From contig PMOE01000061.1 in the NCBI GenBank assembly GCA_003161575.1, forward strand, positions 1 to 37,665: DNA of 37,665 bases, read 5' to 3'. The stretch is from Acidimicrobiaceae bacterium (GTDB taxonomy: Bacteria > Actinomycetota > Acidimicrobiia > Acidimicrobiales > RAAP-2). The translations under genes and the position numbers were made by a program. The notes below the pieces were generated by a model, which saw nothing but the letters and a program-made list of their open reading frames with translations, was not told the DNA's origin and ran no database searches. Below are positions 1-7,461 of this stretch, piece after piece. The number at the start of each line of letters is the position of its first letter. Position 1 is the stretch's first letter.

Positions 1-830
1 TCGACGGTGAGGGTGAAGCTCTGTGTGGCGTCAGGGGTCACCCCGTTGGCCGCGGTGATGGTGAAGGTGTAGGTGCCGCCGGTCCCCGCCGCCGGGGTCC
101 CCGCCAACGTCGCCGTCCCGTTCTCGTTGTCGGTGAAGGTGACGCCGCTCGGCAGCGGGGCCCCACCGTCGGAGAGGGCCGCTGTGGGGAAGCCGTCGGT
201 CACGACGGTGAAAGACCCGGCACTGCCCGCCGTGAACGTCGTGGCATCGGCGCTCGTGATCGAGAGGGTCTCGTCGACGGTGAGGGTGAAGCTCTGGGTG
301 GTGTCGGGGCTCACCCCGTTCGAGGCGGTGATGGTGAAGGTATAGGTACCGCCGGTCCCCGTCGCCGGGGTCCCCGCCAACGTCGCCGTCCCGTCTCCGT
401 TGTCGGTGAAGGTGACGCCGGTCGGCAGCGGGCCCCCACCGTCGGAGAGGGCCGGTGGGGTGGGGAAACTGGAGGAGGTGGTGACTTGAAACGTCCCGCT
501 GGCCCCCACGGTGAAGGTCGTCTGGTCCGCGCTCGTGATGCCCGGAGCCTCGTCGACGGTGAGGGTGAAGCTCTGGGTGGCGTCGGAGCCCACCCCGTTC
601 GAAGCGGTGATGGTGAAGGTGTAGGTGCCGCCGGTCCCCGCCGCCGGGGTCCCCGCCAACGTGGCCGTCCCGTTCCCGTTGTCGGCGAAGGTGACGCCGG
701 TCGGCAGCGGGGCCCCACCGTCGGAGAGCGACGGGGGAGGATAGCCGCCGGCCGCCACGGTGAAGGACCCGGCACTGCCCACATTGAAGGTGGTGGCGTT
801 GGTGCTCGTGATCGAGGGGGCCTCGTCGAC
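1..830 (-). repeat. Tandem Ig-domain-coding repeats, period about 273-279 bp
   Basis: The sequence tcgacggtgagggtgaagct or a close variant recurs at 1, 274 and 553, and a partial copy (tcgacggtga) at 826, giving spacings of 273, 279 and 273 bp. The DNA between copies is highly similar, including runs such as accgccggtccccg and gtccccgccaacgt. These are in-frame protein repeats, not an intergenic array. The high DNA identity suggests recent duplication or ongoing homogenisation, and makes copy number prone to change or misassembly. Confidence 0.9.
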
Positions 831-2345
831 GGTGACTGAGGTACTGGCAGTTTGCCCATCGACCGTCGCCGAGGCACCCTGCGGATAGAGGCCACCGGCG
901 CCCGCGGTCATCGAGTTGGTCGCGGTCCCGTTGCTGGTGGTGCTGCTCGTATCGAGGTACGAGCCGGCGGTTCCGCCGAAGGTCACCGGGGTTCCGTCGG
1001 GAATGAAATGGGTCGTGTACGGGGCATCGGTCTGGTCATGGGTCAAGTCGGCGGTCACCACGGTGGTGTTGGCGCTCAGGACCGGATTGACGGACACCGA
1101 GACACGCAGCTGGAGGTACGTGCTCGCCGTGACACCGGTCGTCAGGTCGTCGACGCCGGGGCCCGAATTTGCGGCCCACCAGTTGTCATTGGCGGTGAGC
1201 GAGGCCCCGTTCGGCGAGTCGGTGGCGAGGGTGGAGCCCGGGCTGTTGTCCACGAGCCGGTCACCGGCCAACGAGGACGTGGTCCCACTGACGATGTTGA
1301 CCGCGCCGCCGACCCCGCTGGCCGAGGCCGAGTTGGAGAGGAAATTGTCGGAGTAGGCGTCCAGGGTCCCGCTCTCCACCAACACGGCGCCCCCACCGGC
1401 GGCGATACTGGTACCGCCAGCGGACGAATCCTGCGAAAAGGTCGACCGGGTGAGGGTGGCCGAAACTGTGCCCGGGGGAGAGGAATTATCAATGTAGATG
1501 GCACCACCGCCGCCCGACGGGTTGGCCGAACTGTCATTGGAGAAGGTGGACGTCGTGACCGCCAGCGTGTCCGCGTTGCCGTCGGTGGACTCGAAGTCGA
1601 TGGCACCACCGCTGCTGTTGCCCGCAGAATCGTTGCTGAACGTGCAGCCGGTCACCGAGAGGTCGCCACCCTGCTGGGATATGCCACCACCGGGAGAGTT
1701 CTGGGAGGTGCCGACAACGGTGTTGGAGGTGATGGCGTCGTTCGTCAGGTTGGTGCTGTCGCCGCTCCCCCCGGCCGATATGCCTGCCCCGTTATCGAAG
1801 GGCGTGGTCGTGGCGCTGGTGGCCCCGCCGGTGACGGTGACGTTGCTGAGACTGAACGTGATCCCGCCTGCTCCCAGGCTGTCGACGGCGAAGACCTGCT
1901 GACAGCCGGTCGTACCACCAGCCGTACAGCCGAGGGGCTGTAGCTGTTCGATCGTGGTGTCACCGGGAGAGCCCAGGCCCACGATGGAGATGTTCGACCC
2001 GGCCGTGGCTCCGACCGACAGGACCTGGCTGAGGCTGAGCACGTAGGATCCCGGAGTGACGTCGATGGTGCTCGTACCCCCGAGGTTGTCGGCGGCCTCG
2101 ATGGCTTCGCGCAGGGAGCACACGCCGTCCGGCGTGTCACAGGCGGTGTCCCCCGGGGTGGTCAGGCCCTCGTCAGCCGTGGGGACGACGGTGAAGGTCG
2201 TGGTGGCACCGGCCGGTTCGGCCAACCCGCCCACTCCGAGCATTCCGGCCATGCTGGCCGCGGCCAGCGCCGCCCCGGCGTAGCGACCGATGGCGCGCCG
2301 GCGAAGCGATCCCCCGATGCTGTCGGCAGGGTGCTTGGTGCGCAT
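1..2345 (-). CDS. Secreted CSLREA / beta-helix protein with tandem Ig-like (He_PIG) repeats, 3' end outside window
   Basis: The frame is open from ATG at 2345 to the left edge (781 codons visible), so the C-terminus is missing. The start is followed by a basic n-region (RRR at 15-17) and an Ala/Gly-rich hydrophobic stretch to about residue 47, a probable signal peptide. A CSLREA motif (CSLREAIEAA, residues 76-85) begins a Ser/Thr/Asn/Gly-rich region to about 360 that reads as a right-handed beta-helix with many short G-G-A/G turns. Residues about 400-500 resemble an invasin-type Ig-like domain. From about residue 505, three near-identical repeats of 91, 93 and 91 codons follow, each carrying LPTGVTF, NGTATLAGTP and TYTFTITASNGV, typical of putative Ig (He_PIG) domains. 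The repeats continue beyond the edge. The expected role is a cell-surface or exported adhesive protein (inference). It lies 79 bp downstream of three tail-collar genes in the same direction, so it may belong to their transcription unit. Confidence 0.85.
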   Translation of the reverse strand, partial: MRTKHPADSIGGSLRRRAIGRYAGAALAAASMAGMLGVGGLAEPAGATTTFTVVPTADEGLTTPGDTACDTPDGVCSLREAIEAADNLGGTSTIDVTPGSYVLSLSQVLSVGATAGSNISIVGLGSPGDTTIEQLQPLGCTAGGTTGCQQVFAVDSLGAGGITFSLSNVTVTGGATSATTTPFDNGAGISAGGSGDSTNLTNDAITSNTVVGTSQNSPGGGISQQGGDLSVTGCTFSNDSAGNSSGGAIDFESTDGNADTLAVTTSTFSNDSSANPSGGGGAIYIDNSSPPGTVSATLTRSTFSQDSSAGGTSIAAGGGAVLVESGTLDAYSDNFLSNSASASGVGGAVNIVSGTTSSLAGDRLVDNSPGSTLATDSPNGASLTANDNWWAANSGPGVDDLTTGVTASTYLQLRVSVSVNPVLSANTTVVTADLTHDQTDAPYTTHFIPDGTPVTFGGTAGSYLDTSSTTSNGTATNSMTAGAGGLYPQGASATVDGQTASTSVTVDEAPSITSTNATTFNVGSAGSFTVAAGGYPPPSLSDGGAPLPTGVTFADNGNGTATLAGTPAAGTGGTYTFTITASNGVGSDATQSFTLTVDEAPGITSADQTTFTVGASGTFQVTTSSSFPTPPALSDGGGPLPTGVTFTDNGDGTATLAGTPATGTGGTYTFTITASNGVSPDTTQSFTLTVDETLSITSADATTFTAGSAGSFTVVTDGFPTAALSDGGAPLPSGVTFTDNENGTATLAGTPAAGTGGTYTFTITAANGVTPDATQSFTLTV

Positions 2346-2424
2346 TGGCCTCGATCCCTCAACTCTCTGTTCGTGCTCCACGTTCAACTCGTCGTCTCCG
2401 ATGTCCCGTCCCGCTCGATGAGGC

Positions 2425-2958
2425 TCAGTTCCGTGCCGGGTAGACCCCCTGCAGGGCGATACAGAAATTGACCACCAGGAGGGGCGGGCGGTTCTCGTGG
2501 GCCTGGGAGCCACCCGCCGTACCGATGGCCGCCGGGTTCAGCGCGACGGGACTGGTCGTCTGGTCCGAATAGGACGGCACCGACCCCCTGGCCGCCGCCG
2601 CCTCGGCCCAGAACCCACCGGTGGGCTCCGCCGACGTTCCCTTCGCAGCCACCGCCAGCGCGTTGTGGCTGTGGGAGGGCATCTCGGTTGACAGGAGGGT
2701 CACCGAGTCCACGCCGCCCTGCTCGCCCAACACATAGTCGGAGAGCCCGGCGCCCTGGCCCTGGTGGATGGGCACCTGACCCTCGAGGTTTGGGAGGGCG
2801 AAATTGGACTTGCCATCCCCCCCGTAGAAGGTCCCGAGGAGGGAGAACAGGGCAGTGTTCTGGGCGATGGAGAGTATCTGCCCGTTGCACATGGCCCAGC
2901 CTTGGGGCGCGAAGTTGAAGCCGAAGGCGCGGATCTCGCCGACGAAGGGATCTGCCAT
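2425..2958 (-). CDS. Phage-tail-collar domain protein (microcystin-dependent-protein type), copy 1
   Basis: 177 residues. The N-terminus starts with GEIRAFGFNFAPQGW followed by CNGQ, then SLLGT, YGG.G and FALPNLEG.VP, the diagnostic string of the tail-collar (Phage_Col) family. A His-rich segment (MPSHSHN) and an NRPP..VNFCIALQGVYPARN tail complete the usual length of about 170-180. The ATG at 2958 has AAAGGAG nine bases upstream. It is the third of three adjacent paralogues (3517-4032, 2986-3495, 2425-2958) on the same strand with 20-30 bp gaps. Bacterial members of this family occur outside prophages as small trimeric fibre-like proteins of unclear role. No phage morphogenesis genes lie here, so a tail role in a prophage is unlikely (inference). 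The trio probably forms homo- or hetero-trimers. Confidence 0.92.
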   Translation of the reverse strand: MADPFVGEIRAFGFNFAPQGWAMCNGQILSIAQNTALFSLLGTFYGGDGKSNFALPNLEGQVPIHQGQGAGLSDYVLGEQGGVDSVTLLSTEMPSHSHNALAVAAKGTSAEPTGGFWAEAAAARGSVPSYSDQTTSPVALNPAAIGTAGGSQAHENRPPLLVVNFCIALQGVYPARN

Positions 2959-2985
2959 GATCTCGGGCTCCTTTCGAGCCGGTGC

Positions 2986-3495
2986 TCAGTTCCGGGAGGG
3001 GAAGATCCCCTGCAGGGCGATGCAGTAGTTGATGGTGAGGTAGGGAGAGATGTTGTTATGCGGCTGCCCACCGCCCGCCCCCGAGGTCGAGCCCGGGTCG
3101 AGAGTGGTGTCCGGTGTGGCGGTGGACCAGGCCGCGTGGCCGCTGTTCGCCCACAAGGCGCCGGCCGGGGAGATCTGGTCGGCTGTTGCGGCCGCGCTGG
3201 CGAACGCCTGGTGCCTATGCGTCGGCATCGTGCCGGCCACGAGCGTCACCGCCTCGACTCCGACGGTGTCGCCCTCGACGTAGGTTTCCGATCCACCAAT
3301 GTGGATGGGGCTTCGGCTCTGCAGGTTCGGGAGGGCGAAGGTGGTCTGGCCGTTCCCCCCGTACTGCGTACCGAGCAGCGAGAAGAGCGCCGCGTACTGG
3401 TTGATCGGGAGGATCTGCCCGTTGCACATGGCCCAGCCTTTGGGCGCGAAGTTGAAGGAGAAGGGCCGGATCTCTCCAAGAAATGGTTCGGTCAT
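2986..3495 (-). CDS. Phage-tail-collar domain protein, copy 2
   Basis: 169 residues. It has the same architecture as its neighbours: GEIRPFSFNFAPKGWAMCNGQ at the N-terminus, SLLGTQYGGNG, FALPNL, a MPTHRHQ histidine motif in the middle and CIALQGIFPSRN at the end. The ATG at 3495 is preceded by AAGGGA five bases upstream. It differs from copy 1 mainly in the central variable region (about residues 65-150), the part that forms the distal, surface-exposed tip in fibre-like collar proteins, while the N- and C-termini are strongly conserved. This is the pattern expected of paralogues that share an attachment end and vary their binding end (inference). It sits between copies 3 and 1 and is probably co-transcribed with them. 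Confidence 0.92.
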   Translation of the reverse strand: MTEPFLGEIRPFSFNFAPKGWAMCNGQILPINQYAALFSLLGTQYGGNGQTTFALPNLQSRSPIHIGGSETYVEGDTVGVEAVTLVAGTMPTHRHQAFASAAATADQISPAGALWANSGHAAWSTATPDTTLDPGSTSGAGGGQPHNNISPYLTINYCIALQGIFPSRN

Positions 3496-3516
3496 GTGGT
3501 TCCCTTCGCTCGGTTC

Positions 3517-4032
3517 TCAGTTCCGGCTCGGGAAGATCCCGAAGAGGGAGATGATGTAGCTGACCACGAGGAAGGGCGAGCGGTTCTCGTGCGGCTGGTT
3601 CCCCCCAGTCGAGTTCAGGGCGGCACCGGCCATGGCCACAAGCGCCGCCGGGGAGGCATAGGGGTTGTTCGACCACTGTGCCCACACGTTGTTCGCCGGG
3701 GAGTTCACGATCCCGCTCTCGGCCACCGCCTGCGGCGTGTGGGTGTGATCGCCCGACTGGGGCACTGTCACGGTGACCGACTCCACCCCGCCGACTTGCC
3801 CGATGACGTAGGGGGAGAGCCCGGCGCCAGTTCCCTGGTGGACCGGCCGGCGGCCACGGAGGTCGGGCAGGGCGAACGTGGCCTGGCCATCGCCGCCGTA
3901 GGTGGTCCCGATCAAAGCGAAGAGGGTGTCGTTCTGGGAGATCGGAATGAGCTGTCCGTTGCAAAAGGCCCACCCCGCCGGGGCGAAATCCCCGGCGAAC
4001 AGGCGGATCTCACCGACGTAGGATTGAGACAC
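3517..4032 (-). CDS. Phage-tail-collar domain protein, copy 3
   Basis: 171 residues, starting with GTG at 4032; GGAAGGAG lies upstream although somewhat distant. The N-terminus reads GEIRLFAGDFAPAGW then FCNGQ, followed by ALIGTTYGGDGQ, FALPDLRGR.PVHQG, a DHTHTPQ histidine motif, and an ending I.SLFGIFPSRN. It is the first of the three collar paralogues in transcription order and lies 6 bp after the stop of the small DUF6916-like gene. It diverges most from the other two at the C-terminus (VSYIISLFG in place of CIALQG). The family assignment is firm; the biological role is not known. Confidence 0.92.
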   Translation of the reverse strand: MSQSYVGEIRLFAGDFAPAGWAFCNGQLIPISQNDTLFALIGTTYGGDGQATFALPDLRGRRPVHQGTGAGLSPYVIGQVGGVESVTVTVPQSGDHTHTPQAVAESGIVNSPANNVWAQWSNNPYASPAALVAMAGAALNSTGGNQPHENRSPFLVVSYIISLFGIFPSRN

Positions 4033-4038
4033 GGTCCC

Positions 4039-4353
4039 TCACGCTCCTTCCGGGCCGAGCAGGCTGAAAGCTGCCTCGAACAGTATCGACTCTTCCTCTT
4101 GTCGAACCGGGACCAAGAGGAGGTCGACGGCTCCGAGACCCGGGCGCTCCAGGCGGAAGAGGCCCTGTTCCTTCGGGCCTTCGGGGGGCACCAAGAAGTA
4201 GAGCGAAAACAAATTGGTGTGAGGCGCTCCGCCCCGGTCGGCCACCCGCTGTAGCACCGTCAGCACGCGCTGGCCGTCCCCGGCGACCAGTTCGAACTCC
4301 TCACCCACATGGGGGGCGAAGAGGGCGCGGCTGAACTGGGTCACCTGCTCCAT
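4039..4353 (-). CDS. Small DUF6916-like protein
   Basis: 104 residues without a signal peptide, so probably cytoplasmic. The sequence contains F.PHVG.EF.L..GDG....L..V, then NLFSLYFLVPPEG, EQGLFRLERPGLG and LLLVPV. This matches the core of the Tat-exported protein at 5935-6393 (VGSTFTL, FSLLFSVP, GTYSMAHPALG, MFVSAV). I recognise it as the DUF6916 type found next to collar proteins in other genomes; the exact family should be confirmed by profile search. The ATG at 4353 overlaps the TGA of the upstream GNAT-sulfotransferase by one base (TGATG), which implies translational coupling. It ends 6 bp before the first collar gene. A packing or carrier role for the collar proteins is speculation. Confidence 0.75.
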   Translation of the reverse strand: MEQVTQFSRALFAPHVGEEFELVAGDGQRVLTVLQRVADRGGAPHTNLFSLYFLVPPEGPKEQGLFRLERPGLGAVDLLLVPVRQEEESILFEAAFSLLGPEGA

Positions 4354-5930
4354 CAGCCACCGCCTCGGAGAACTGCGAGCGCCCCGGACATGGCCGGCAT
4401 CAGGGTGGCGCGGGTCGGTTCGGCTTCACGCCCACTGACGCCGTCGTTGCGCGCCGCCGCCAGCGCGGCCACGACGTCGGCCATGTCGGCGGCGGCAGCC
4501 CGCAGGCGCTCGTCGGCCTCGGCCCGCTTGCCCGGACCGTCGGGCACGAACCGGAGCGTCGGGGACTTGGCGTCCCAGTGTCCCGCCGACTCCATGAGCG
4601 CCAGACGCTCGGCATCAACGGTCACGCCGAAGTGCGAAAGCACGTCGGCCAGGGCGGCGGGCAGTTCTTCATAGTCCACCAGCTTCCCGGCCGCGTCGAG
4701 CCCGCCCAGGGCGGCCCGGCAGATGGCCGAGAGGACGGCGCCGGCATAATTCTCGGCGAGCATCGTCACCGCGGTGGCCAGTTTCAAGCCGAAGGCCTCG
4801 GTGGGCACGGCGCCTGGGACGACGAAACCGGCCGTCCTGCGCTCGTGGGACACCAGCACCTCGAGAGGGTCGCGGTACACGAACACCCAGGGCGTCTCGG
4901 GGAAGGCGCGGCGGAGCAGCGAGAGTTGGGTCGTGTGCCAAGCATCGAACTTCACGAAGAGCCGCCGTTCTCCGTGCCGCGGCCGACCTAGCACGCCAAT
5001 AACGGCCCGCAGCCAGGCGACCGCCAGTTCCTCGCTGACTCCGCAGGTGAAGAGGGTCCGCAGGACTCCGTCGACAGCGGGTGGTTCGGAGAGCACGAGG
5101 TTCTCGGGATCGGCAGCCAACATCTGTGAGAGCAGCGTCGAGCCGCAGCGCGACATGTGCAGCACGAAGCCGGACGGCGCCAGGCCCGGGGCGTCAGCAG
5201 CCTCCGCCACCAGCTCATCGATCGAACCCATCCGACGGACCGGCCGACCCGGGCTCCGGCTCCCTTTGGCCTCGACCCGTTGGAACGCCTGCACGAAGAA
5301 GGGGTCGACCAGGCGCTCCTGGCCGGCGTCGAACCAGTCCACGAGGGCGCAGGGTCGGCGGGGCTGGATGTGGATCGGCAGCCAATGCTCGGGCCGCCAC
5401 TCCATCTCGATGTCGAGTCCCTCGTCAAAACCGGGGCACTCGGTCCCGGACCGTCGAAGTGGCAGGAACCCCAGTCGCCGATAGAGGGCTTCGGCTCCGC
5501 CGCCGGGCCGCACGTGCAGCCGGACCACCGCACCGAGACGGTCCGCCTCATCTTGGAGGTCCCGCAGGAGCATGGTGCCGATGCCCCGGCCCCGATACTC
5601 GGGGAGCATCGAGACGTCCACCACCCGGAGGATCCCGCCGCCCCGGTTGACGCTGAGGCGCCCGGCGGGCGCGTCGGCGACGAGCACCACGTTGTAGTCG
5701 GCGGCCGGAAAGCCCCGGGCATAGTCGGCCTGCTGGGCCCGGAACTGCAGATCGAGCAGGGGCCCCAATTGCGCGGCATCCAGCTGTGGCGCGCCCGTCA
5801 GATCGCCCCGGGTCGATCGGTAGAGCCGGCGCAGAAAGGGCTCGTCGACCTCCGTCACCGGTCGCAATACCGCGTGGAGGCGACCGCCGCCGCCGCCGCC
5901 ACTGTTCGCTGTTGGGGACGAGTGCTCCAT
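4353..5930 (-). CDS. GNAT acetyltransferase - sulfotransferase fusion protein
   Basis: 525 residues with two enzymatic halves. Residues about 20-170 form a GNAT N-acetyltransferase: acetyl-CoA loop RGRGIG at 113-118, preceded by V.MLPEY and followed by the terminal ALYRRLGF motif. Residues about 180-250 are a linker (HWLPIHIQPRRPCALVDW) that I associate with sulfotransferase-like proteins. From about 254 a sulfotransferase fold follows: 5'-phosphosulfate loop HMSRCGSTL (258-266), LSEPP, and the 3'-phosphate region FVYRDPLEVLVSHERR. It should use acetyl-CoA and PAPS or a related nucleotide; the acceptor is unknown. The start at 5930 lies 4 bp after the preceding gene and the stop overlaps the DUF6916 start. 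Fusing an acyl- and a sulfo-transferase beside fibre-like proteins suggests modification of those proteins or of a glycan they bind (inference). Confidence 0.85.
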   Translation of the reverse strand: MEHSSPTANSGGGGGGRLHAVLRPVTEVDEPFLRRLYRSTRGDLTGAPQLDAAQLGPLLDLQFRAQQADYARGFPAADYNVVLVADAPAGRLSVNRGGGILRVVDVSMLPEYRGRGIGTMLLRDLQDEADRLGAVVRLHVRPGGGAEALYRRLGFLPLRRSGTECPGFDEGLDIEMEWRPEHWLPIHIQPRRPCALVDWFDAGQERLVDPFFVQAFQRVEAKGSRSPGRPVRRMGSIDELVAEAADAPGLAPSGFVLHMSRCGSTLLSQMLAADPENLVLSEPPAVDGVLRTLFTCGVSEELAVAWLRAVIGVLGRPRHGERRLFVKFDAWHTTQLSLLRRAFPETPWVFVYRDPLEVLVSHERRTAGFVVPGAVPTEAFGLKLATAVTMLAENYAGAVLSAICRAALGGLDAAGKLVDYEELPAALADVLSHFGVTVDAERLALMESAGHWDAKSPTLRFVPDGPGKRAEADERLRAAAADMADVVAALAAARNDGVSGREAEPTRATLMPAMSGALAVLRGGG

Positions 5931-5934
5931 GGGC

Positions 5935-6393
5935 TCAGTAGCGGTTGACGACCGCTTCGTAGCGCCGATCCGCTCCGCGTTGGCCCACAGCCGAAACGAA
6001 CATGCCGAACGTGCCCAGTGCCGGGTGCGCCATCGAGTAGGTGCCGCTCTCGACAGCGCCCTTGGCGGGAACCGAGAAGAGCAACGAGAAGCACTCCCCC
6101 TTTTCGGTCCGGGCGGTCTTATGAGGCTTAACGGCGGTGAGCACTACGTCCTGGGTCCCATTGGCCGTCCGCAAGGTGAACGTCGAACCCACCAGCGGCT
6201 GGAATGTCTCCCGCCGAAGCTCCTGTGCGCCCGGCTGGGGGACTCGAAGGTTCCGCCTGACCCCGGCGGCGCTGGCTGGGCCACTACTGGCGTCAAGAAC
6301 GGCTGTACCTACGGCCACACTGGCCACAGCGAGCGCGCCGAGGCCACCCATCTTCAGGACGTCCCGCCGACTGGTCCGACCGGTCCTTTCCAT
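5935..6393 (-). CDS. Tat-signal DUF6916-like exported protein
   Basis: 152 residues. The N-terminus holds a twin-arginine signal (TSRRDVLKMGG at about 8-18), a hydrophobic segment and an Ala-x-Ala-type end near residue 43, so the protein should be exported folded through the Tat system. The mature part carries F.PLVGSTFTLRT, V.LTAVKP, FSLLFSVPAKG and HPALGTFGMFVSAVG, related to the cytoplasmic protein at 4039-4353. The ATG at 6393 has an AGGGGG site just upstream (revcomp of about 6397-6404). It is the promoter-proximal gene of the set, followed after 4 bp by the GNAT-sulfotransferase. An exported and an unexported version of the same domain flanking a modifying enzyme is unusual. Confidence 0.8.
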   Translation of the reverse strand: MERTGRTSRRDVLKMGGLGALAVASVAVGTAVLDASSGPASAAGVRRNLRVPQPGAQELRRETFQPLVGSTFTLRTANGTQDVVLTAVKPHKTARTEKGECFSLLFSVPAKGAVESGTYSMAHPALGTFGMFVSAVGQRGADRRYEAVVNRY

Positions 6394-6512
6394 GGCGCCC
6401 CCTAAGGCTCCGCTCCACCGGCACCGCCTCCAGCACCGCTGCGGCCGCCGACCCTCGTGTTCGGCCCCTTTTCTAGCCGACCATGGGAAGCGGTGCTGGG
6501 ACTGAGTCGCAC

Positions 6513-6538
6513 CTGAGCTGGTGGTCTCGGGGTGTCAT
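6513..6538 (+). repeat. Left copy of a 26-bp direct repeat
   Basis: The 26 bases starting ctgagctggtggtctcgggg match 9618-9643 (ctgacctggtggtcttgggg...) at 24 of 26 positions, in the same orientation. Weaker similarity extends about 17 bases further on both copies (tcat..acgaa). The two copies bracket the XRE/nucleotidyltransferase pair and the DHA2 exporter. Possible origins are the ends of an inserted segment, a shared regulatory site or a recombination site; no recombinase gene is adjacent. Confidence 0.6.
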
Positions 6539-6560
6539 CGCACGAAGGGCCACGTCGTAT

Positions 6561-6587
6561 TATAATCAATCCGATATACTGTCCGTG
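6561..6587 (+). promoter_or_regulatory. Tandem -10 boxes and leaderless start for the XRE gene
   Basis: A consensus TATAAT lies at 6561-6566, and a second box TATACT at 6575-6580 sits six bases before the GTG at 6587. The second geometry is that of leaderless actinobacterial transcripts, where transcription begins at the start codon. No Shine-Dalgarno sequence precedes the GTG. The first box would give a short leader. Neither box has an obvious -35. Autoregulation by the XRE protein at this AT-rich patch is likely by analogy with other antitoxins. Confidence 0.55.
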
Positions 6588-6916
6588 TGGATCCGGCAAT
6601 GCTCATCAAGGCCCTTCGGCATCGCAAGGGGCTGACCCAGGTTGAGCTGGCGCGGCGAGCGGGCACCTCCCAACCAGTCATCTCGGCCTACGAGCACGCA
6701 CACCGCGATCCGACCTACGAGACGCTGCGCAAGCTGGTGGAGGCGGCAGGTGAGCGCTTGGAGCTCGACGCGGTGCAGCCCCGGTCCGATCTCCCACCGC
6801 CGGCCGACGAGCTTGAGCACGCCCGTCGCCTGCTCGACGTGCTGTCGTTGGCCGACGCCATCCCCACCCGTCGGTGCAGCGCAGTGCTCGCTGCGCCGCG
6901 GCTCGTCTCGACGTGA
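6587..6916 (+). CDS. XRE-family helix-turn-helix protein, probable antitoxin
   Basis: 109 residues. A Cro/C1-type HTH occupies residues about 8-60: LRHRKGLTQVELARRAGTSQ, then VISAYEHAHRDPTYETL and LRKLVEAAGERLEL. The C-terminal part (DADIP-like linker to APRLV) is usual for the family. GTG at 6587 is chosen because TATACT lies six bases upstream and no ribosome site exists; ATG at 6599 is an alternative. Its TGA overlaps the GTG start of the nucleotidyltransferase (GTGA), so the two are translationally coupled. XRE plus an AbiEii-type nucleotidyltransferase forms a recognised toxin-antitoxin arrangement: the HTH protein would repress the operon and restrain the toxin. Confidence 0.88.
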   Translation: MDPAMLIKALRHRKGLTQVELARRAGTSQPVISAYEHAHRDPTYETLRKLVEAAGERLELDAVQPRSDLPPPADELEHARRLLDVLSLADAIPTRRCSAVLAAPRLVST

Positions 6917-7461
6917 GGGCGCTCACGCTCGCACAGCGGGTGCTCGAGATCGAGGCTGCCCTGTCCGGTGTTCCCCACGCATTCGGGGGCGCCTTGGCGC
7001 TGGCCTACTACGCAGAACCCCGAGCCACGATTGACATCGACCTCAACGTCTTCGTCCCACCCGAGCGATTCTCCGAAGTCGCTACGCCCCTTGCCCAGCT
7101 CGGTGCCGCCGTGGACAACCCCACGACTGCGGCGCTCGTTAGCTCCGATGGCCAAGCGCGTGTGATGTGGGATGCGACACCTATTGATCTGTTCTTCTCC
7201 TACGACCCGTTCCACGAAGCAGCCGGTGCAGCGCGCAAACTCGTGCCGTTTGGCGGTGCGACCATCTCAATCCTTGCGGCCGAGCATCTCATCGTGTGCA
7301 AGGTGGTGTTCAACCGCCTGAAGGACTGGGTCGACATCGACTCCATACTTGTGAATGACGCAGAGCTAGACGTGGCCGAAGTCCTCCGCTGGGTTGCGCG
7401 CATCGCCGGTGATGAAGATCAACGCTACAACCGAATCGCCGCGGTCCTGACCCGGCGCTGA
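6913..7461 (+). CDS. Nucleotidyltransferase-fold protein (AbiEii-like / DUF6036-like), probable toxin
   Basis: 182 residues from the GTG at 6913, which overlaps the antitoxin stop. Near residue 20-40 it has HAFGGALALAYYAEPRATID followed by IDL: the GG...A....R.T.DID signature of the minimal nucleotidyltransferases seen in AbiEii and MenT-like toxins, with the DID pair as metal ligands. A third acidic position is plausible at PIDLFF. FGGATISILAAEHLIVCK and KDWVDIDS are also typical of the family, where the latter region closes the active site. Such enzymes transfer nucleotides to tRNA or protein targets and stop translation. The target here cannot be read from sequence. The ORF can be extended upstream to 6874, but the overlap favours 6913. 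Confidence 0.82.
   Translation: MRALTLAQRVLEIEAALSGVPHAFGGALALAYYAEPRATIDIDLNVFVPPERFSEVATPLAQLGAAVDNPTTAALVSSDGQARVMWDATPIDLFFSYDPFHEAAGAARKLVPFGGATISILAAEHLIVCKVVFNRLKDWVDIDSILVNDAELDVAEVLRWVARIAGDEDQRYNRIAAVLTRR

Noticed and set aside
1-830. CRISPR-like or satellite array
   Set aside because: The period of 273-279 bp is in frame and encodes Ig-like domains; there are no short repeats with unique spacers.
2425-4032. Prophage remnant, suggested by three tail-collar proteins
   Set aside because: No capsid, terminase, tail tube, lysis or integrase gene is present; the neighbours are an enzyme fusion and exported DUF proteins.
486-4254. Long plus-strand open frames opposite the secreted and collar genes
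   Set aside because: They are Arg/Pro/Gly-rich mirror frames of high-GC genes, with no ribosome sites or domains.
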